Source of the DNA: Albidovulum sediminis | GTDB taxonomy: Bacteria; Pseudomonadota; Alphaproteobacteria; Rhodobacterales; Rhodobacteraceae | NCBI RefSeq assembly: GCF_025380365.1 | Contig: NZ_JAOCQF010000002.1 | Span: 328,846-392,845, forward strand | Reading direction: 5' to 3' | Length of the DNA: 64,000 nt | In this document: piece after piece, positions 1 through 8,165 of the stretch | How positions within the stretch are numbered: position 1 is the first letter of the stretch | Layout of the letters: each line of letters starts with the position of its first letter | The notes under the pieces: model-generated | Database searches by the model: none | The model's input: the letters and a program-made list of their open reading frames with translations, nothing else | Told to the model about the DNA's origin: nothing | Made by a program: the position numbers and the translations under genes

Positions 1-126
1 GAAATGGGCCGGGTCCGACCAGGTCTTGACCAGTTCCAGCACCAGAAGCATCGGAACGATCAGGATGCAGAAAATCCGCACACGCTCACGCGTGATCCAG
101 CTTTCGATGGCCTTGGTGATTTTCAC
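1..126 (-). CDS. N-terminus of a membrane protein (cut by window edge)
   Basis: The first 42 codons of a leftward gene run off the left edge. A GTG at 126-124 opens the frame, and an in-frame TGA lies five codons upstream, so the start cannot be much earlier. The peptide has a short charged amphipathic stretch (about residues 1-18, with the run WITRERVR) followed by a hydrophobic segment (about 18-32) that should be a first membrane helix. Rhodobacterial family-87 (DUF2029) glycosyltransferases begin in a similar way, but too little is visible to assign a function. It lies downstream of rimO in the same direction, with a 160 bp gap that holds a small GGCAGG/CCTGCC hairpin (259-274). Confidence 0.45.
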   Translation of the reverse strand, partial: MKITKAIESWITRERVRIFCILIVPMLLVLELVKTWSDPAHF

Positions 127-285
127 CTGTTCTTCCGCCGCTCAGGTCTCGAAACTTGACTGCAAAGCGGATGGCACGATCTGCCCGCCCGCTTCAAGAA
201 CGCAGCCGGTCGGGCGCTGACGGCGGCAGGGAAGGGTGGCGCAGGGGCAACGGACCGCGGCAGGCGCTCCTGCCAGCCGGCAGGA

Positions 286-1656
286 TCAGACGAGCCGCCC
301 CCAGAGGTCGTATTCGCTGGCCTCGTCCACTTCGACCGTGACGATGTCGCCGGGCGACAGCGCCGCGTGGCCCTCGTCGATGAAGAGGTTGCCGTCGATT
401 TCCGGGGCGTCGGCCATGGTGCGGCAGGTGGCGCCTTCGCTATCCACGGCGTCCACGATCACCTGCTGCCGTGTCCCGACCTTCGCGGCCAGCTTCGCCT
501 CGGAAATCGCCTGCGCCTTGGCCATGAAGCGGTCCCAGCGATCCTGCTTGACCTCGTCGGGGACATGATCGGGAAGCGCGTTCGACCGCGCGCCAGCGAC
601 GTTTTCGTACTGGAAGCAGCCGACGCGATCCAATTGCGCCTCGTTAAGCCAGTCGAGAAGCGTCTGGAACTCCTCCTCCGTCTCGCCGGGGAAGCCGACG
701 ATGAAGGTAGAGCGGAGCGTGATCTCCGGGCAGTCCGCGCGCCAGCGGGCGATTTCGTCCAGCGTCTTCGCCGCCGCCGCCGGCCGCGCCATGCGCCTCA
801 GCGTTTCGGGATGGGCGTGCTGGAACGGGATGTCGAGATAGGGCAGCACCAGCCCCTCAGCCATCAGCGGGATCAGGTCGCGCACATGGGGGTAGGGGTA
901 AACGTAGTGCAGCCGGACCCAGGCGCCGAGCGAGCCGAGATCGCGGGCAAGGTCGGTGATATGGGCGCGGTGGCCGTTCTTCTCGGCGTGCTTGATGTCG
1001 ACGCCATAGGCCGAGGTGTCCTGGCTGATGACAAGAAGTTCCCGCACGCCGGCCGCGACCAGCTTTTCAGCCTCGCGCAAGACCGCATGGGCGGGGCGGC
1101 TGACAAGGCGTCCGCGCATGTCGGGGATGATGCAGAAGCGGCACTTGTGATTGCAGCCTTCGGAGATCTTCAGATAGCTGTAGTGCCTCGGCGTCAGGCT
1201 GACGCCGGTGGCGGGCAGCAGGTCGACGAAGGGATCGGGCGCGGGCGGCACCGCGACATGGACCGCATCGAGCACCTGTTCGTACTGATGCGGGCCGGTG
1301 ACGGCCAGGACGGACGGGTGCGCGCCGGTGATGTATTCGGGCTCCGCGCCGAGGCAGCCGGTGACGATCACGCGGCCGTTGGCCGCCAGCGCCTCGCCGA
1401 TGGCCTCAAGGCTTTCGGCCTTGGCGCTGTCGAGAAATCCGCAGGTGTTGACGATGACCGCGTCCGCCCCCTGGTAATCCGGGCTGATCGCATAGCCCTC
1501 GGCGCGCAGGCGCGTCAGGATGCGTTCGCTGTCCACCAGCGCCTTGGGGCAGCCAAGCGACACCATCCCGATCCGGGGCTGGCCAGGGCGTGCGGGAGCG
1601 TCGAACAGCGGTTTCGGCGCAAGATCGGGGCGAAGGTTCGGCGGGTTCTGGGTCAT
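286..1656 (-). CDS. rimO: Ribosomal protein uS12 methylthiotransferase RimO
   Basis: A 456-residue radical-SAM enzyme that places a methylthio group on the beta-carbon of the conserved aspartate of ribosomal protein S12. The N-terminal UPF0004 domain carries the three cysteines for the auxiliary 4Fe-4S cluster (C36 in [13 protein letters not shown]72 in NTCGF, C101 in TGCLG). The radical-SAM motif CxxxCxxC is C168/C172/C175 within [16 protein letters not shown]-like C-terminal domain closes the protein. The SLGCPK and EGCNHKC signatures separate RimO from the tRNA enzyme MiaB. The chosen ATG gives the usual family length; the frame is open further upstream, but that part overlaps the ABC permease gene in another frame. 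It follows the ABC permease by 38 bp and may share its transcript. Confidence 0.95.
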   Translation of the reverse strand: MTQNPPNLRPDLAPKPLFDAPARPGQPRIGMVSLGCPKALVDSERILTRLRAEGYAISPDYQGADAVIVNTCGFLDSAKAESLEAIGEALAANGRVIVTGCLGAEPEYITGAHPSVLAVTGPHQYEQVLDAVHVAVPPAPDPFVDLLPATGVSLTPRHYSYLKISEGCNHKCRFCIIPDMRGRLVSRPAHAVLREAEKLVAAGVRELLVISQDTSAYGVDIKHAEKNGHRAHITDLARDLGSLGAWVRLHYVYPYPHVRDLIPLMAEGLVLPYLDIPFQHAHPETLRRMARPAAAAKTLDEIARWRADCPEITLRSTFIVGFPGETEEEFQTLLDWLNEAQLDRVGCFQYENVAGARSNALPDHVPDEVKQDRWDRFMAKAQAISEAKLAAKVGTRQQVIVDAVDSEGATCRTMADAPEIDGNLFIDEGHAALSPGDIVTVEVDEASEYDLWGRLV

Positions 1657-1694
1657 CGGGCGGATATAGCGAAGGCCGGGGCCGCTGCCTAGGG

Positions 1695-2456
1695 TCAGGG
1701 ACGCAGGCGCCAGCCGGTGCGGAAGATCGCCCAGACGGCCAGGAAGCCCAGGCCAAGGAAGATCGCCAGCGCCAGGACCGAGGCCGCGATCGGCACGTCG
1801 GCCATGCCGAAGAAGGTCCAGCGGAAGCCGGAAACGAGGTAGAGGACGGGGTTCAGTTTCGCCACCCCTTCCCAGAACGGCGGCAGCATCGAGGCGGAAT
1901 AGAACGCGCCGCCGAGGAAGACGAGCGGCGTGATCACCATCATCGGGATGAACTGCAACTGCTGCCAGTCCTTCGCCCATATGCCCATCAGGAACCCCCA
2001 GAGCGCGAAGCCGAAGGAGGTGAGGACCAGCAGCACCAGCGCCAGAGCGGGATGCGCCAGCGGCAGATCGACGAAGAAGAGCGCGGTCAGATAGATCACG
2101 ATGGCGATGATCACCGATTTCAGCGCAGCGGCCCCGACGAAGCCGGCGACGACTTCGAGAAATGATATCGGCGCGGCCAGGATCTCGTGAATCGTGCCCA
2201 CGAACTTGCGCATGAAGATCGCATTCGAGGCATTGGCAAGCGAGGTTTGCAGCACCGTCAGGATGATCAGCCCCGGCACGATGAAGGCACCGTAGCTGAT
2301 GTCCTCGACCGATTGGATGCGCCCGCCGATCGCCGCGCCGAAGACGACGAAATAAAGCACGGTCGACACCACCGGAGCGGCGAGCGATTCCCACGGCGTG
2401 CGCCAGAAGCGCGCCATCTCGAAGTTGAAGATCGTCGCGATCGAGCGCCAGTTCAT
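1695..2456 (-). CDS. ABC-2 type exporter permease (YadH-like)
   Basis: A 253-residue integral membrane protein of the ABC-2 permease family, with about six predicted helices and no soluble domain. It pairs with the ATPase encoded immediately upstream: the ATPase stop and this ATG overlap by 4 nt (ATGA), which is typical of translational coupling. Size and pairing match the Escherichia coli YadG/YadH type exporter, whose substrate is not established. Motifs such as [12 protein letters not shown] and the segment [16 protein letters not shown], with a hydrophobic C-terminus, fit that family. The substrate cannot be inferred from sequence; lipids, polysaccharides and drugs are all handled by relatives. 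Confidence 0.85.
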   Translation of the reverse strand: MNWRSIATIFNFEMARFWRTPWESLAAPVVSTVLYFVVFGAAIGGRIQSVEDISYGAFIVPGLIILTVLQTSLANASNAIFMRKFVGTIHEILAAPISFLEVVAGFVGAAALKSVIIAIVIYLTALFFVDLPLAHPALALVLLVLTSFGFALWGFLMGIWAKDWQQLQFIPMMVITPLVFLGGAFYSASMLPPFWEGVAKLNPVLYLVSGFRWTFFGMADVPIAASVLALAIFLGLGFLAVWAIFRTGWRLRP

Positions 2457-3379
2457 GCCAGGTCCCTTACCAGCCGCAGGAAGACGTCTTCCAGCGAGGA
2501 TTGTTCCGTCGACAGATCGCGGACGGCGATCCCCTCGGCCGCGAAGGCGGCCAGAAGCCGGGCGATGCCGGACCGGTCGGCGTTGCTGTCGTAGCGATAG
2601 CTGACCGTCAGCCCGTCGGGCGCAAGCGACAGGCCAAGGCTGGCCAGCGCTTCGGGCAGATGCGCAAGCGGCGTGGCCAGTTCGACCGTCAGCACCTTCT
2701 GCCCGAACTCGTGCATCAGGTCCGCCTTGTCGCGCACGAGGAGAAGCCGCCCCTTGTCGATGATGCCGACCCGGTCGGCCATCTCCTCGGCTTCTTCCAG
2801 GTAGTGCGTGGTCAGGATGATGGTGACGCCTTCGGCTTTCAGCCTTCGGACGACCTCCCACATCTCGCGGCGCAGGTTCACGTCGACCCCGGCCGTCGGC
2901 TCGTCGAGAAACAGGATGCGCGGCCCGTGCGACAGCGCCTTGGCGATGAGGACGCGCCGCTTCATCCCGCCCGACAGTTCGCGCAACTTCGCATCGCGCT
3001 TGTCCCAGAGCGCCAGCGCACGCAGCACGCGCTCCAGATGGGCGTCGTCGGGCGCCTTGCCGTAAAGCCCGCGCGAGAAGCGGACGGTGTTCATCACCGT
3101 CTCGAAGAACTCGAGCGCGATTTCCTGCGGGACGAGGCCGATCAGCGATCGCGCTTCGCGATACTCACGCTGGATGTCGTGCCCTCCTACCCGCGCCTGC
3201 CCGCCCGAGGGCGTCACCAGACCGCAGAGGATGGAGATGAAGGTCGTCTTGCCGGCGCCGTTCGGACCCAGCAGGGCGAGAATCTCGCCTTCCCGGATGT
3301 CGAGCGTGACGCCCTTCAGGGCAGACGTGCCGCTTGCATAGGTCTTGGAGAGGTCGCGGACCTCGATGATGGATGACAT
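2453..3379 (-). CDS. ABC exporter ATP-binding subunit (YadG-like)
   Basis: A 308-residue ATPase subunit with an intact nucleotide-binding domain: Walker A GPNGAGKT (38-45), signature LSGGM (135-139), Walker B ILFLDEP (155-161) with the catalytic Glu, and a following [11 protein letters not shown]-loop. The roughly 80 residues after the NBD are the C-terminal extension usual for YadG/CcmA-type drug or polysaccharide export ATPases. The ATG at 3379 was preferred over the upstream in-frame Met because homology ([11 protein letters not shown]) begins here and a GGAG lies 7 nt upstream. It is the first gene of a two-gene operon with the ABC-2 permease. There is no nearby clue to substrate. Confidence 0.9.
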   Translation of the reverse strand: MSSIIEVRDLSKTYASGTSALKGVTLDIREGEILALLGPNGAGKTTFISILCGLVTPSGGQARVGGHDIQREYREARSLIGLVPQEIALEFFETVMNTVRFSRGLYGKAPDDAHLERVLRALALWDKRDAKLRELSGGMKRRVLIAKALSHGPRILFLDEPTAGVDVNLRREMWEVVRRLKAEGVTIILTTHYLEEAEEMADRVGIIDKGRLLLVRDKADLMHEFGQKVLTVELATPLAHLPEALASLGLSLAPDGLTVSYRYDSNADRSGIARLLAAFAAEGIAVRDLSTEQSSLEDVFLRLVRDLA

Positions 3380-3430
3380 GGGCTGGCTCCGACGCGCGCA
3401 GGGCGAAGGTAGCGCCACCGGGGGCGCCTG

Positions 3431-3462
3431 AAAAGGGCCGGCCGGCAATTGCCGGGCCGGGT
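3431..3462 (-). terminator. Likely Rho-independent terminator of gcrA
   Basis: Read on the minus strand just after the gcrA stop, a GC-rich inverted repeat centred on AATT (GCCGG/CCGGC with further GGCC pairing outside a one-base slip) is followed directly by CCCTTTT. The position between gcrA and the ABC ATPase start, and the T tract, fit an intrinsic terminator. The outer stem is imperfect. Confidence 0.5.
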
Positions 3463-3467
3463 CGGGA

Positions 3468-4091
3468 TCAGCGCCGGCGGTCGCGCCGCGCGCTCATGGG
3501 CTGGAAGGCGACGCCGACATGGGCGTCGCAGTAGGGCTTGCCCGGCTGTGCGGCAAGTCCGCAGAACCAGAAGTCCGTCGTCGCCGGGTCGCCGATGGGC
3601 CATTTGCAGGTCCGTTCGGTCAGTTCCATCAGCGTCAGCTTGCGCGCCCGCTTTTCGACCTCGCGAACCGAGGCCAGCGCCTCGGGGCTGATCTCACCCG
3701 CCGACGGCTGCGGCGGCAGCGGCTGTCCCGCCGGAACGATGGGCTTGCGTGCGGTCTGAGCGGCGGGCTGCGGCGCGGGCTGCTGGACCGCGGCCTCTGC
3801 CGGGCGCGACGGCGCGGGCTTCGGCTCGGGTCGGGGCGCGGCGGCCTTCGGCGCCTCGGCTGCGGCCGGCGTCTCGCTGCGCGAAGGGGTGGGAGCCGCG
3901 GGGGCCGTCGCCTTCGGTTTCGTTTCGGGCATGGGGGCGGCGCCCACGCGGTTGGAAAGGCCAAGCCGGTGAACCTTGCCGATCACGGCGTTGCGCGTGA
4001 CACCGCCCAGTTCCTTGGCGATCTGGCTGGCGGACTGGCCTTCCGACCACATCCTCTTCAGTGTCTCGACGCGTTCGTCGGTCCAGGACAT
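3468..4091 (-). CDS. gcrA: GcrA cell-cycle regulator
   Basis: A 207-residue GcrA-family transcription factor. In Caulobacter GcrA binds the housekeeping sigma factor and activates promoters with CcrM-methylated GANTC sites. The N-terminal helix-turn-helix is plain ([14 protein letters not shown], then [20 protein letters not shown], residues 2-45). A long Ala/Pro-rich low-complexity linker (about 50-140) follows. The C-terminal sigma-interacting domain has the conserved TCKWPIGDP and FCG...YCDAH cysteine/histidine pattern. The start used is MSWTDE; a longer frame adds 17 basic residues with no family support. The gene is monocistronic, with a candidate terminator behind it and a 108 bp upstream gap. 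I saw no GANTC in the immediate upstream region. Confidence 0.95.
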   Translation of the reverse strand: MSWTDERVETLKRMWSEGQSASQIAKELGGVTRNAVIGKVHRLGLSNRVGAAPMPETKPKATAPAAPTPSRSETPAAAEAPKAAAPRPEPKPAPSRPAEAAVQQPAPQPAAQTARKPIVPAGQPLPPQPSAGEISPEALASVREVEKRARKLTLMELTERTCKWPIGDPATTDFWFCGLAAQPGKPYCDAHVGVAFQPMSARRDRRR

Positions 4092-4199
4092 TACTGACCC
4101 TCGGGCTTGGTGCCGGCGTGCCGGCTTTTTCGGTCTTCCCATTCTAGACGGGACGAACCGAGATACAACCGACCGCCCGCGGTTTCAAGCGCCGAGGCG

Positions 4200-5606
4200 T
4201 CAGCGCAGCGCTTGCGCCGCCTGATACTTCGACCGCCGCGACGACCGCGGCGGGGCATTCTCGCGCCGTGCGGCCGCACGGGCCGCCCGCTTCGCCGAGC
4301 TTTGCCAATCGAGCAGCGTTTCCATCAGGCGGGCCGTCACCGGATCGTCCGCGTCCAGTTCCCGCGCCCGCTTGCAGGCGACCTGCAATGCCATCTCGCG
4401 GAAACGCTCATCAATCGCAGGGTTGGACCCGTCGGTCAGGTCGCACAGAACCGGCAGCAGATCGGCCGGCGACTTCGCGGCGCGGCAGATCGCCTCGTGC
4501 CGCCGGGCCAGCGGGCGCAGCACCTGATTGCGTTGTGCCTTTTCGCGGTCCGCCTCGATCGCGGCGCGCGACACCGCGTAGTCGGTATCGGCCATCACAT
4601 CATGCCAGTCCCGTTCAAGCCGCCGCGTCAGCAGGCAGTCAAGGTCGATCCGCTGCGCCCGCGCGACCGCGAGCGAATAGAGAGATCCAAGCCGGTGCCG
4701 CCCCATCGGACCCTCGGCGGCCAGCGGTGCGGCGGCGGCCAGCGCCTTGCGGATGTCCTCGATCGACTTGGCCCGGGCGATGGCGCGCTGCGTCTCGGCT
4801 TCGCTCGCGCAGACATCCGCCGCATCCGCAAACCCCGCGGGATGCGCAGGGGCGACGTCCTCTCCCACCCCGAACCCCTCGCGCAGGGCCGCGTCCAGAA
4901 CCGGCTGGCCGATCCGCGTGGGCACGCGCATTTCGTGCGGATCGCGGTCGTCAAGGGCGGTCAGCGCGCAAGACCGGAAGGCACGGCGTTCCTCGATGCA
5001 GGCGCGCAGATCCACGCCGGCAGCGCGAGCCAGCGCATGAAGCGCCTCAATATCCGGCGCGGCGCAGGAGGCGTCGCCCCCCAGTTCCTTCTCGATCGCT
5101 TGCGGCTTGCCCGCGGAGCGGACCTGCCACTGCCCCATCTCGTCACGCTCGGCCTCGACCCGGCGCAGCATCCGGCTGCCGCGCCGCAGGGTGAAGCGCC
5201 AGACCTCGTCGGCATGCGCGATGAGACCCGCGCGCAGCGACAGGACGGCGACGCCGGGCCGGAAGCGTGCAATGGCAGCAGAGATCCAGGGATTGCCGGC
5301 ATCCTCGATCAAGGTTGCGCCCCCGGCATCGACAGGTTCGGACAGGACGAGTGGCGCGTGGGGGAGCACCCAGGCCCCATGGTTCCTGCGGGCGCGTTCC
5401 GCCGCCTCCATCTCCTCGCCCAGAAGCGTCTCGGGGCTGCGCCAGACCCGTTCGGTCAGCGCTGTCAGGCCGTAGCGGGCCCGGAACAGACCCGCTGCGA
5501 CCGGCAGGATACGGTCGAACGGCGCCAGACAGAGTGTCACGGAAAGGGTTTTCTGCACGTCGGCGGTATCGCCACATTCGAAAGCCAGTCGCGGATCCCG
5601 GTTCAA
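4200..5606 (-). CDS. Hypothetical protein, family not recognised
   Basis: A leftward frame of 468 codons with strongly biased G/C third positions and balanced amino-acid use, unlike the Arg/Pro-rich antisense frames, so it is probably real. It has no signal peptide or membrane helix. The N-terminal third is mixed alpha/beta, including LCLAPFDRILPV, a basic stretch around FTLRRGSRMLRRVEAERD, and a NHGAWVLPHAPLVL segment. The last 200 residues are charged and largely helical, ending in a very basic tail rich in Arg and Ser. Start choice: a TTG at 5606 has AGGGAG 7 nt upstream; another TTG at 5654 would add 16 residues but has no ribosome-binding site. I do not recognise the family and give no function. 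Confidence 0.6.
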   Translation of the reverse strand: MNRDPRLAFECGDTADVQKTLSVTLCLAPFDRILPVAAGLFRARYGLTALTERVWRSPETLLGEEMEAAERARRNHGAWVLPHAPLVLSEPVDAGGATLIEDAGNPWISAAIARFRPGVAVLSLRAGLIAHADEVWRFTLRRGSRMLRRVEAERDEMGQWQVRSAGKPQAIEKELGGDASCAAPDIEALHALARAAGVDLRACIEERRAFRSCALTALDDRDPHEMRVPTRIGQPVLDAALREGFGVGEDVAPAHPAGFADAADVCASEAETQRAIARAKSIEDIRKALAAAAPLAAEGPMGRHRLGSLYSLAVARAQRIDLDCLLTRRLERDWHDVMADTDYAVSRAAIEADREKAQRNQVLRPLARRHEAICRAAKSPADLLPVLCDLTDGSNPAIDERFREMALQVACKRARELDADDPVTARLMETLLDWQSSAKRAARAAARRENAPPRSSRRSKYQAAQALR

Positions 5607-5969
5607 CGCATTCTCCCTTCGATTGAAGGAAAGAAACTTCGCAATGGTGGCCAAATTTGGACAAACTCAACAAAATTCTGTGTCTTCTGGCGCGGTTGAC
5701 GCTAGGTCCGGTATGCGCGGCCGATTGTATCGCTCGCGCAGGCGTTGTTCTGCGGCCGGCCTGCAATGTCCCATGGACAAGCGCGCGGATTGCCGCTAAT
5801 GGGGCCCCATGACCCATGGGATGTGCCAGAGCCTCCGCTCCCGACGCCGCAGCGCGCGACGCGCCTGACGGCCGGTCTTTCGCGTGGCCAGACGCCCGCG
5901 CCCTCTCCGACATCGTTGACACGCCGCCCGCACTCGGGCACCCCTTGCCCTTCTGAACCGGAGCCTGCC
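5607..5969. other. Intergenic region between the 468-aa gene and argD
   Basis: About 360 bp with no gene I can support. It contains a perfect 10-bp palindrome CCAAATTTGG (5651-5660) about 45 bp upstream of the leftward gene's preferred start, in a locally AT-rich patch that is the likely promoter. Near argD there is a TTGACA (5916-5921) that could be its -35 element, but no convincing -10 is spaced from it. The remaining sequence is GC-rich and featureless. Confidence 0.4.
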
Positions 5970-7163
5970 ATGATCCCTTCCGTGCTGCCGACGTACAACC
6001 GCGCGCCCCTGGCCTTCGTGAAGGGCGAGGGGTCCTGGCTGACGGCCGAGGATGGCACGCGCTACCTCGATCTCGGGTCGGGGATCGCGGTGAACGCGCT
6101 GGGCCATGCCCATCCGGCGCTGGTCGCCACCCTGACCGAACAGGCCGCGCGGCTCTGGCATGTGTCCAACGTCTACCGTGTGCCGGAGCAGGAGCGGCTG
6201 GCCGATCTCCTGGTGGCCAGGACCTTCGCCGATACCGTCTTCTTCACCAATTCGGGGACCGAGACGGCCGAACTGGCCATCAAGATGGTGCGGAAATACT
6301 GGTACGAGAAGGGCGAGCCTCCCCGGACCACGATCCTGACATTCGAGGGCGCGTTCCACGGCCGCTCGACCGGTGCCATTGCCGCCGCCGGATCGGAGAA
6401 GATGGTCAAGGGCTTCGGCCCGCTGATGCCCGGCTTCCGGCACCTGCCCTGGGGCGATATGGCGGCCTTCGAGGCGGCGATCGGTCCCGAGACAGCAGCG
6501 GTGATGATCGAACCGATCCAGGGCGAGGGCGGGATCCGGGTGCTGCCCGATGCCGACCTGCGCGCGATCCGCGCCGCCTGCGACCAGACCGGCGCGCTGC
6601 TGATCCTGGATGAAGTGCAGTGCGGCATGGGCCGGACCGGCCGGCTTTTCGCGCATGAATGGGCCGGCGTGACCCCCGACATCATGATGGTCGCCAAGGG
6701 CATCGGCGGCGGCTTTCCGCTGGGCGCCGTGCTGGCGACCGAGGCCGCGGCGTCGGGCATGACGGCGGGCACGCACGGGTCGACCTACGGCGGCAACCCG
6801 CTGGGCTGCGCGGTCGGCGCGACGGTGGTCGAGATCGTCTCCGATCCCGACTTCCTGGCCGAGGTGGGCCGCAAGGCCGGCCTGTTCCGCCAGCGGCTCG
6901 AGGCGCTGGTGGCCACCTATCCCGACGTATTCGAAGCGGTCCGCGGGCAAGGCCTGATGCTTGGCCTGAAGTGCAGGGTCGCGCCGGCCGACCTCGTCAA
7001 CGCGGGCTATGGCGCGCATGTCCTGACTGTTGCCGCGGCGGACAACACGCTGCGCCTGCTGCCGCCGCTGACCATCACCGACGACGAGATCGCCGAGGCG
7101 ATGCGACGACTGGACGAGGCCGCGGCGAGCGTCTCGCGCGGTCTTTCATCGACGTCCGACTAG
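5970..7163 (+). CDS. argD: Acetylornithine / succinyldiaminopimelate aminotransferase
   Basis: A 397-residue class III, fold-type I PLP aminotransferase. It makes N-acetylornithine from N-acetylglutamate semialdehyde in arginine synthesis, and ArgD often also serves lysine synthesis. Visible features are the N-terminal YLDLGSGIAVNALGH, the phosphate-binding NSGTETAE (94-101), LDEVQCGMGRTG with the PLP-ring aspartate D214, and the Schiff-base lysine K243 in MVAKGIGGGFPLG. The ATG at 5970 has GGAG 7 nt upstream and gives the standard length; the open frame continues upstream without homology. argF follows 69 bp downstream on the same strand, a common alphaproteobacterial argD-argF pair, so the two are probably co-transcribed. 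Confidence 0.95.
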   Translation: MIPSVLPTYNRAPLAFVKGEGSWLTAEDGTRYLDLGSGIAVNALGHAHPALVATLTEQAARLWHVSNVYRVPEQERLADLLVARTFADTVFFTNSGTETAELAIKMVRKYWYEKGEPPRTTILTFEGAFHGRSTGAIAAAGSEKMVKGFGPLMPGFRHLPWGDMAAFEAAIGPETAAVMIEPIQGEGGIRVLPDADLRAIRAACDQTGALLILDEVQCGMGRTGRLFAHEWAGVTPDIMMVAKGIGGGFPLGAVLATEAAASGMTAGTHGSTYGGNPLGCAVGATVVEIVSDPDFLAEVGRKAGLFRQRLEALVATYPDVFEAVRGQGLMLGLKCRVAPADLVNAGYGAHVLTVAAADNTLRLLPPLTITDDEIAEAMRRLDEAAASVSRGLSSTSD

Positions 7164-7232
7164 ACAGATTTCCGGCGGGCGGCGGCCGTGATGCCCCGAA
7201 ACCCCCGCGAGACCCCCGGCAGAGGAGCCGAC

Positions 7233-8159
7233 ATGAGCCATTTTCTCGATATCCACAAGACGCCCGATGTCGACCTCCGGGCGATGATCGACCAGGCGCG
7301 CGCCATGAAGACGGCCCGCGCCGGTCAGCCCAAGGGTACGCTCGATGCCGATACCCCGCTGGCAGGCCGCATGGTCGCGCTGATCTTCGAAAAGCCCTCG
7401 ACCCGGACGCGCGTGTCCTTCGACGTCGGCGTGCGCCAGATGGGCGGGCAGACGATGGTCCTGTCGGGCAAGGAAATGCAGCTTGGCCATGGCGAGTCGA
7501 TCGCGGACACCGCAAGGGTGCTGTCGCGCTTTGTCGACCTGATCATGCTGCGCACCTTCGAGGAGGCGACGCTTCTGGAGATGGCCGAACACGCGACGGT
7601 GCCGGTGATCAACGGACTGACCGATTCCTCGCACCCCTGCCAGATCATGGCCGACATCTTCACCTACGAGGAGCACCGCGGCCCGATCGCGGGGCGCAAG
7701 TTCGTCTGGTCGGGCGACGGCAACAACGTCTGCGCAAGCTGGCTGCATGCCGCGGGCCAGTTCGGCTTCGACCTGACCTTCACCGGGCCCGAGACGCTCG
7801 ACCCCGATCCGCGGGCCGTCGAGTTCGCGCGCTCGAAAGGCTCGCGCATCGAGATCGTCCGCGATCCGATGGAGGCGGCCGAGGGGGCAGATGCGATCGT
7901 CACCGATACCTGGGTGTCCATGCACGACCCCGAAAGCGCGCGCGAACGGCGCCACAACCAGTTGCGCCCCTATCAGGTCAACGCGCGCATGATGGGCGCC
8001 GCCAAGCCTGACGCGCTGTTCATGCACTGCCTGCCCGCCCACCGCAACGAGGAGGCGACGAGCGAGGTCATGGACGGCCCGCAGTCGGTCATCTTCGACG
8101 AAAGCGAAAACCGGCTGCATGCGCAGAAGGCGATCCTGCGCTGGTGCCTGGGCGTCTGA
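7233..8159 (+). CDS. argF: Ornithine carbamoyltransferase
   Basis: A 308-residue anabolic OTCase that joins carbamoyl phosphate and ornithine to give citrulline. The carbamoyl-phosphate loop STRTR (56-60), the HPCQ motif (134-137) and the ornithine-binding HCLP (265-268) are all present, and the length is normal. AGAGGAG (7221-7227) precedes the ATG by 5 nt and fixes the start. It is the second gene of an argD-argF operon. carA, which provides carbamoyl phosphate, lies elsewhere in this window. It ends 6 bp before the convergent hrpB stop. Confidence 0.96.
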   Translation: MSHFLDIHKTPDVDLRAMIDQARAMKTARAGQPKGTLDADTPLAGRMVALIFEKPSTRTRVSFDVGVRQMGGQTMVLSGKEMQLGHGESIADTARVLSRFVDLIMLRTFEEATLLEMAEHATVPVINGLTDSSHPCQIMADIFTYEEHRGPIAGRKFVWSGDGNNVCASWLHAAGQFGFDLTFTGPETLDPDPRAVEFARSKGSRIEIVRDPMEAAEGADAIVTDTWVSMHDPESARERRHNQLRPYQVNARMMGAAKPDALFMHCLPAHRNEEATSEVMDGPQSVIFDESENRLHAQKAILRWCLGV

Positions 8160-8165
8160 GCCGGC

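Noticed and set aside
259-274. GGCAGG-CGCT-CCTGCC hairpin behind rimO
   Set aside because: Short stem and no T tract on the minus strand, so I did not call it a terminator.
4107-5699. A 530-codon plus-strand frame
   Set aside because: Arg/Pro/Gly-rich with no domains, and antisense to the better-biased 468-codon gene.
5916-5944. TTGACA-based promoter for argD
   Set aside because: A good -35 hexamer, but no recognisable -10 at 16-18 bp. Not listed as a promoter.
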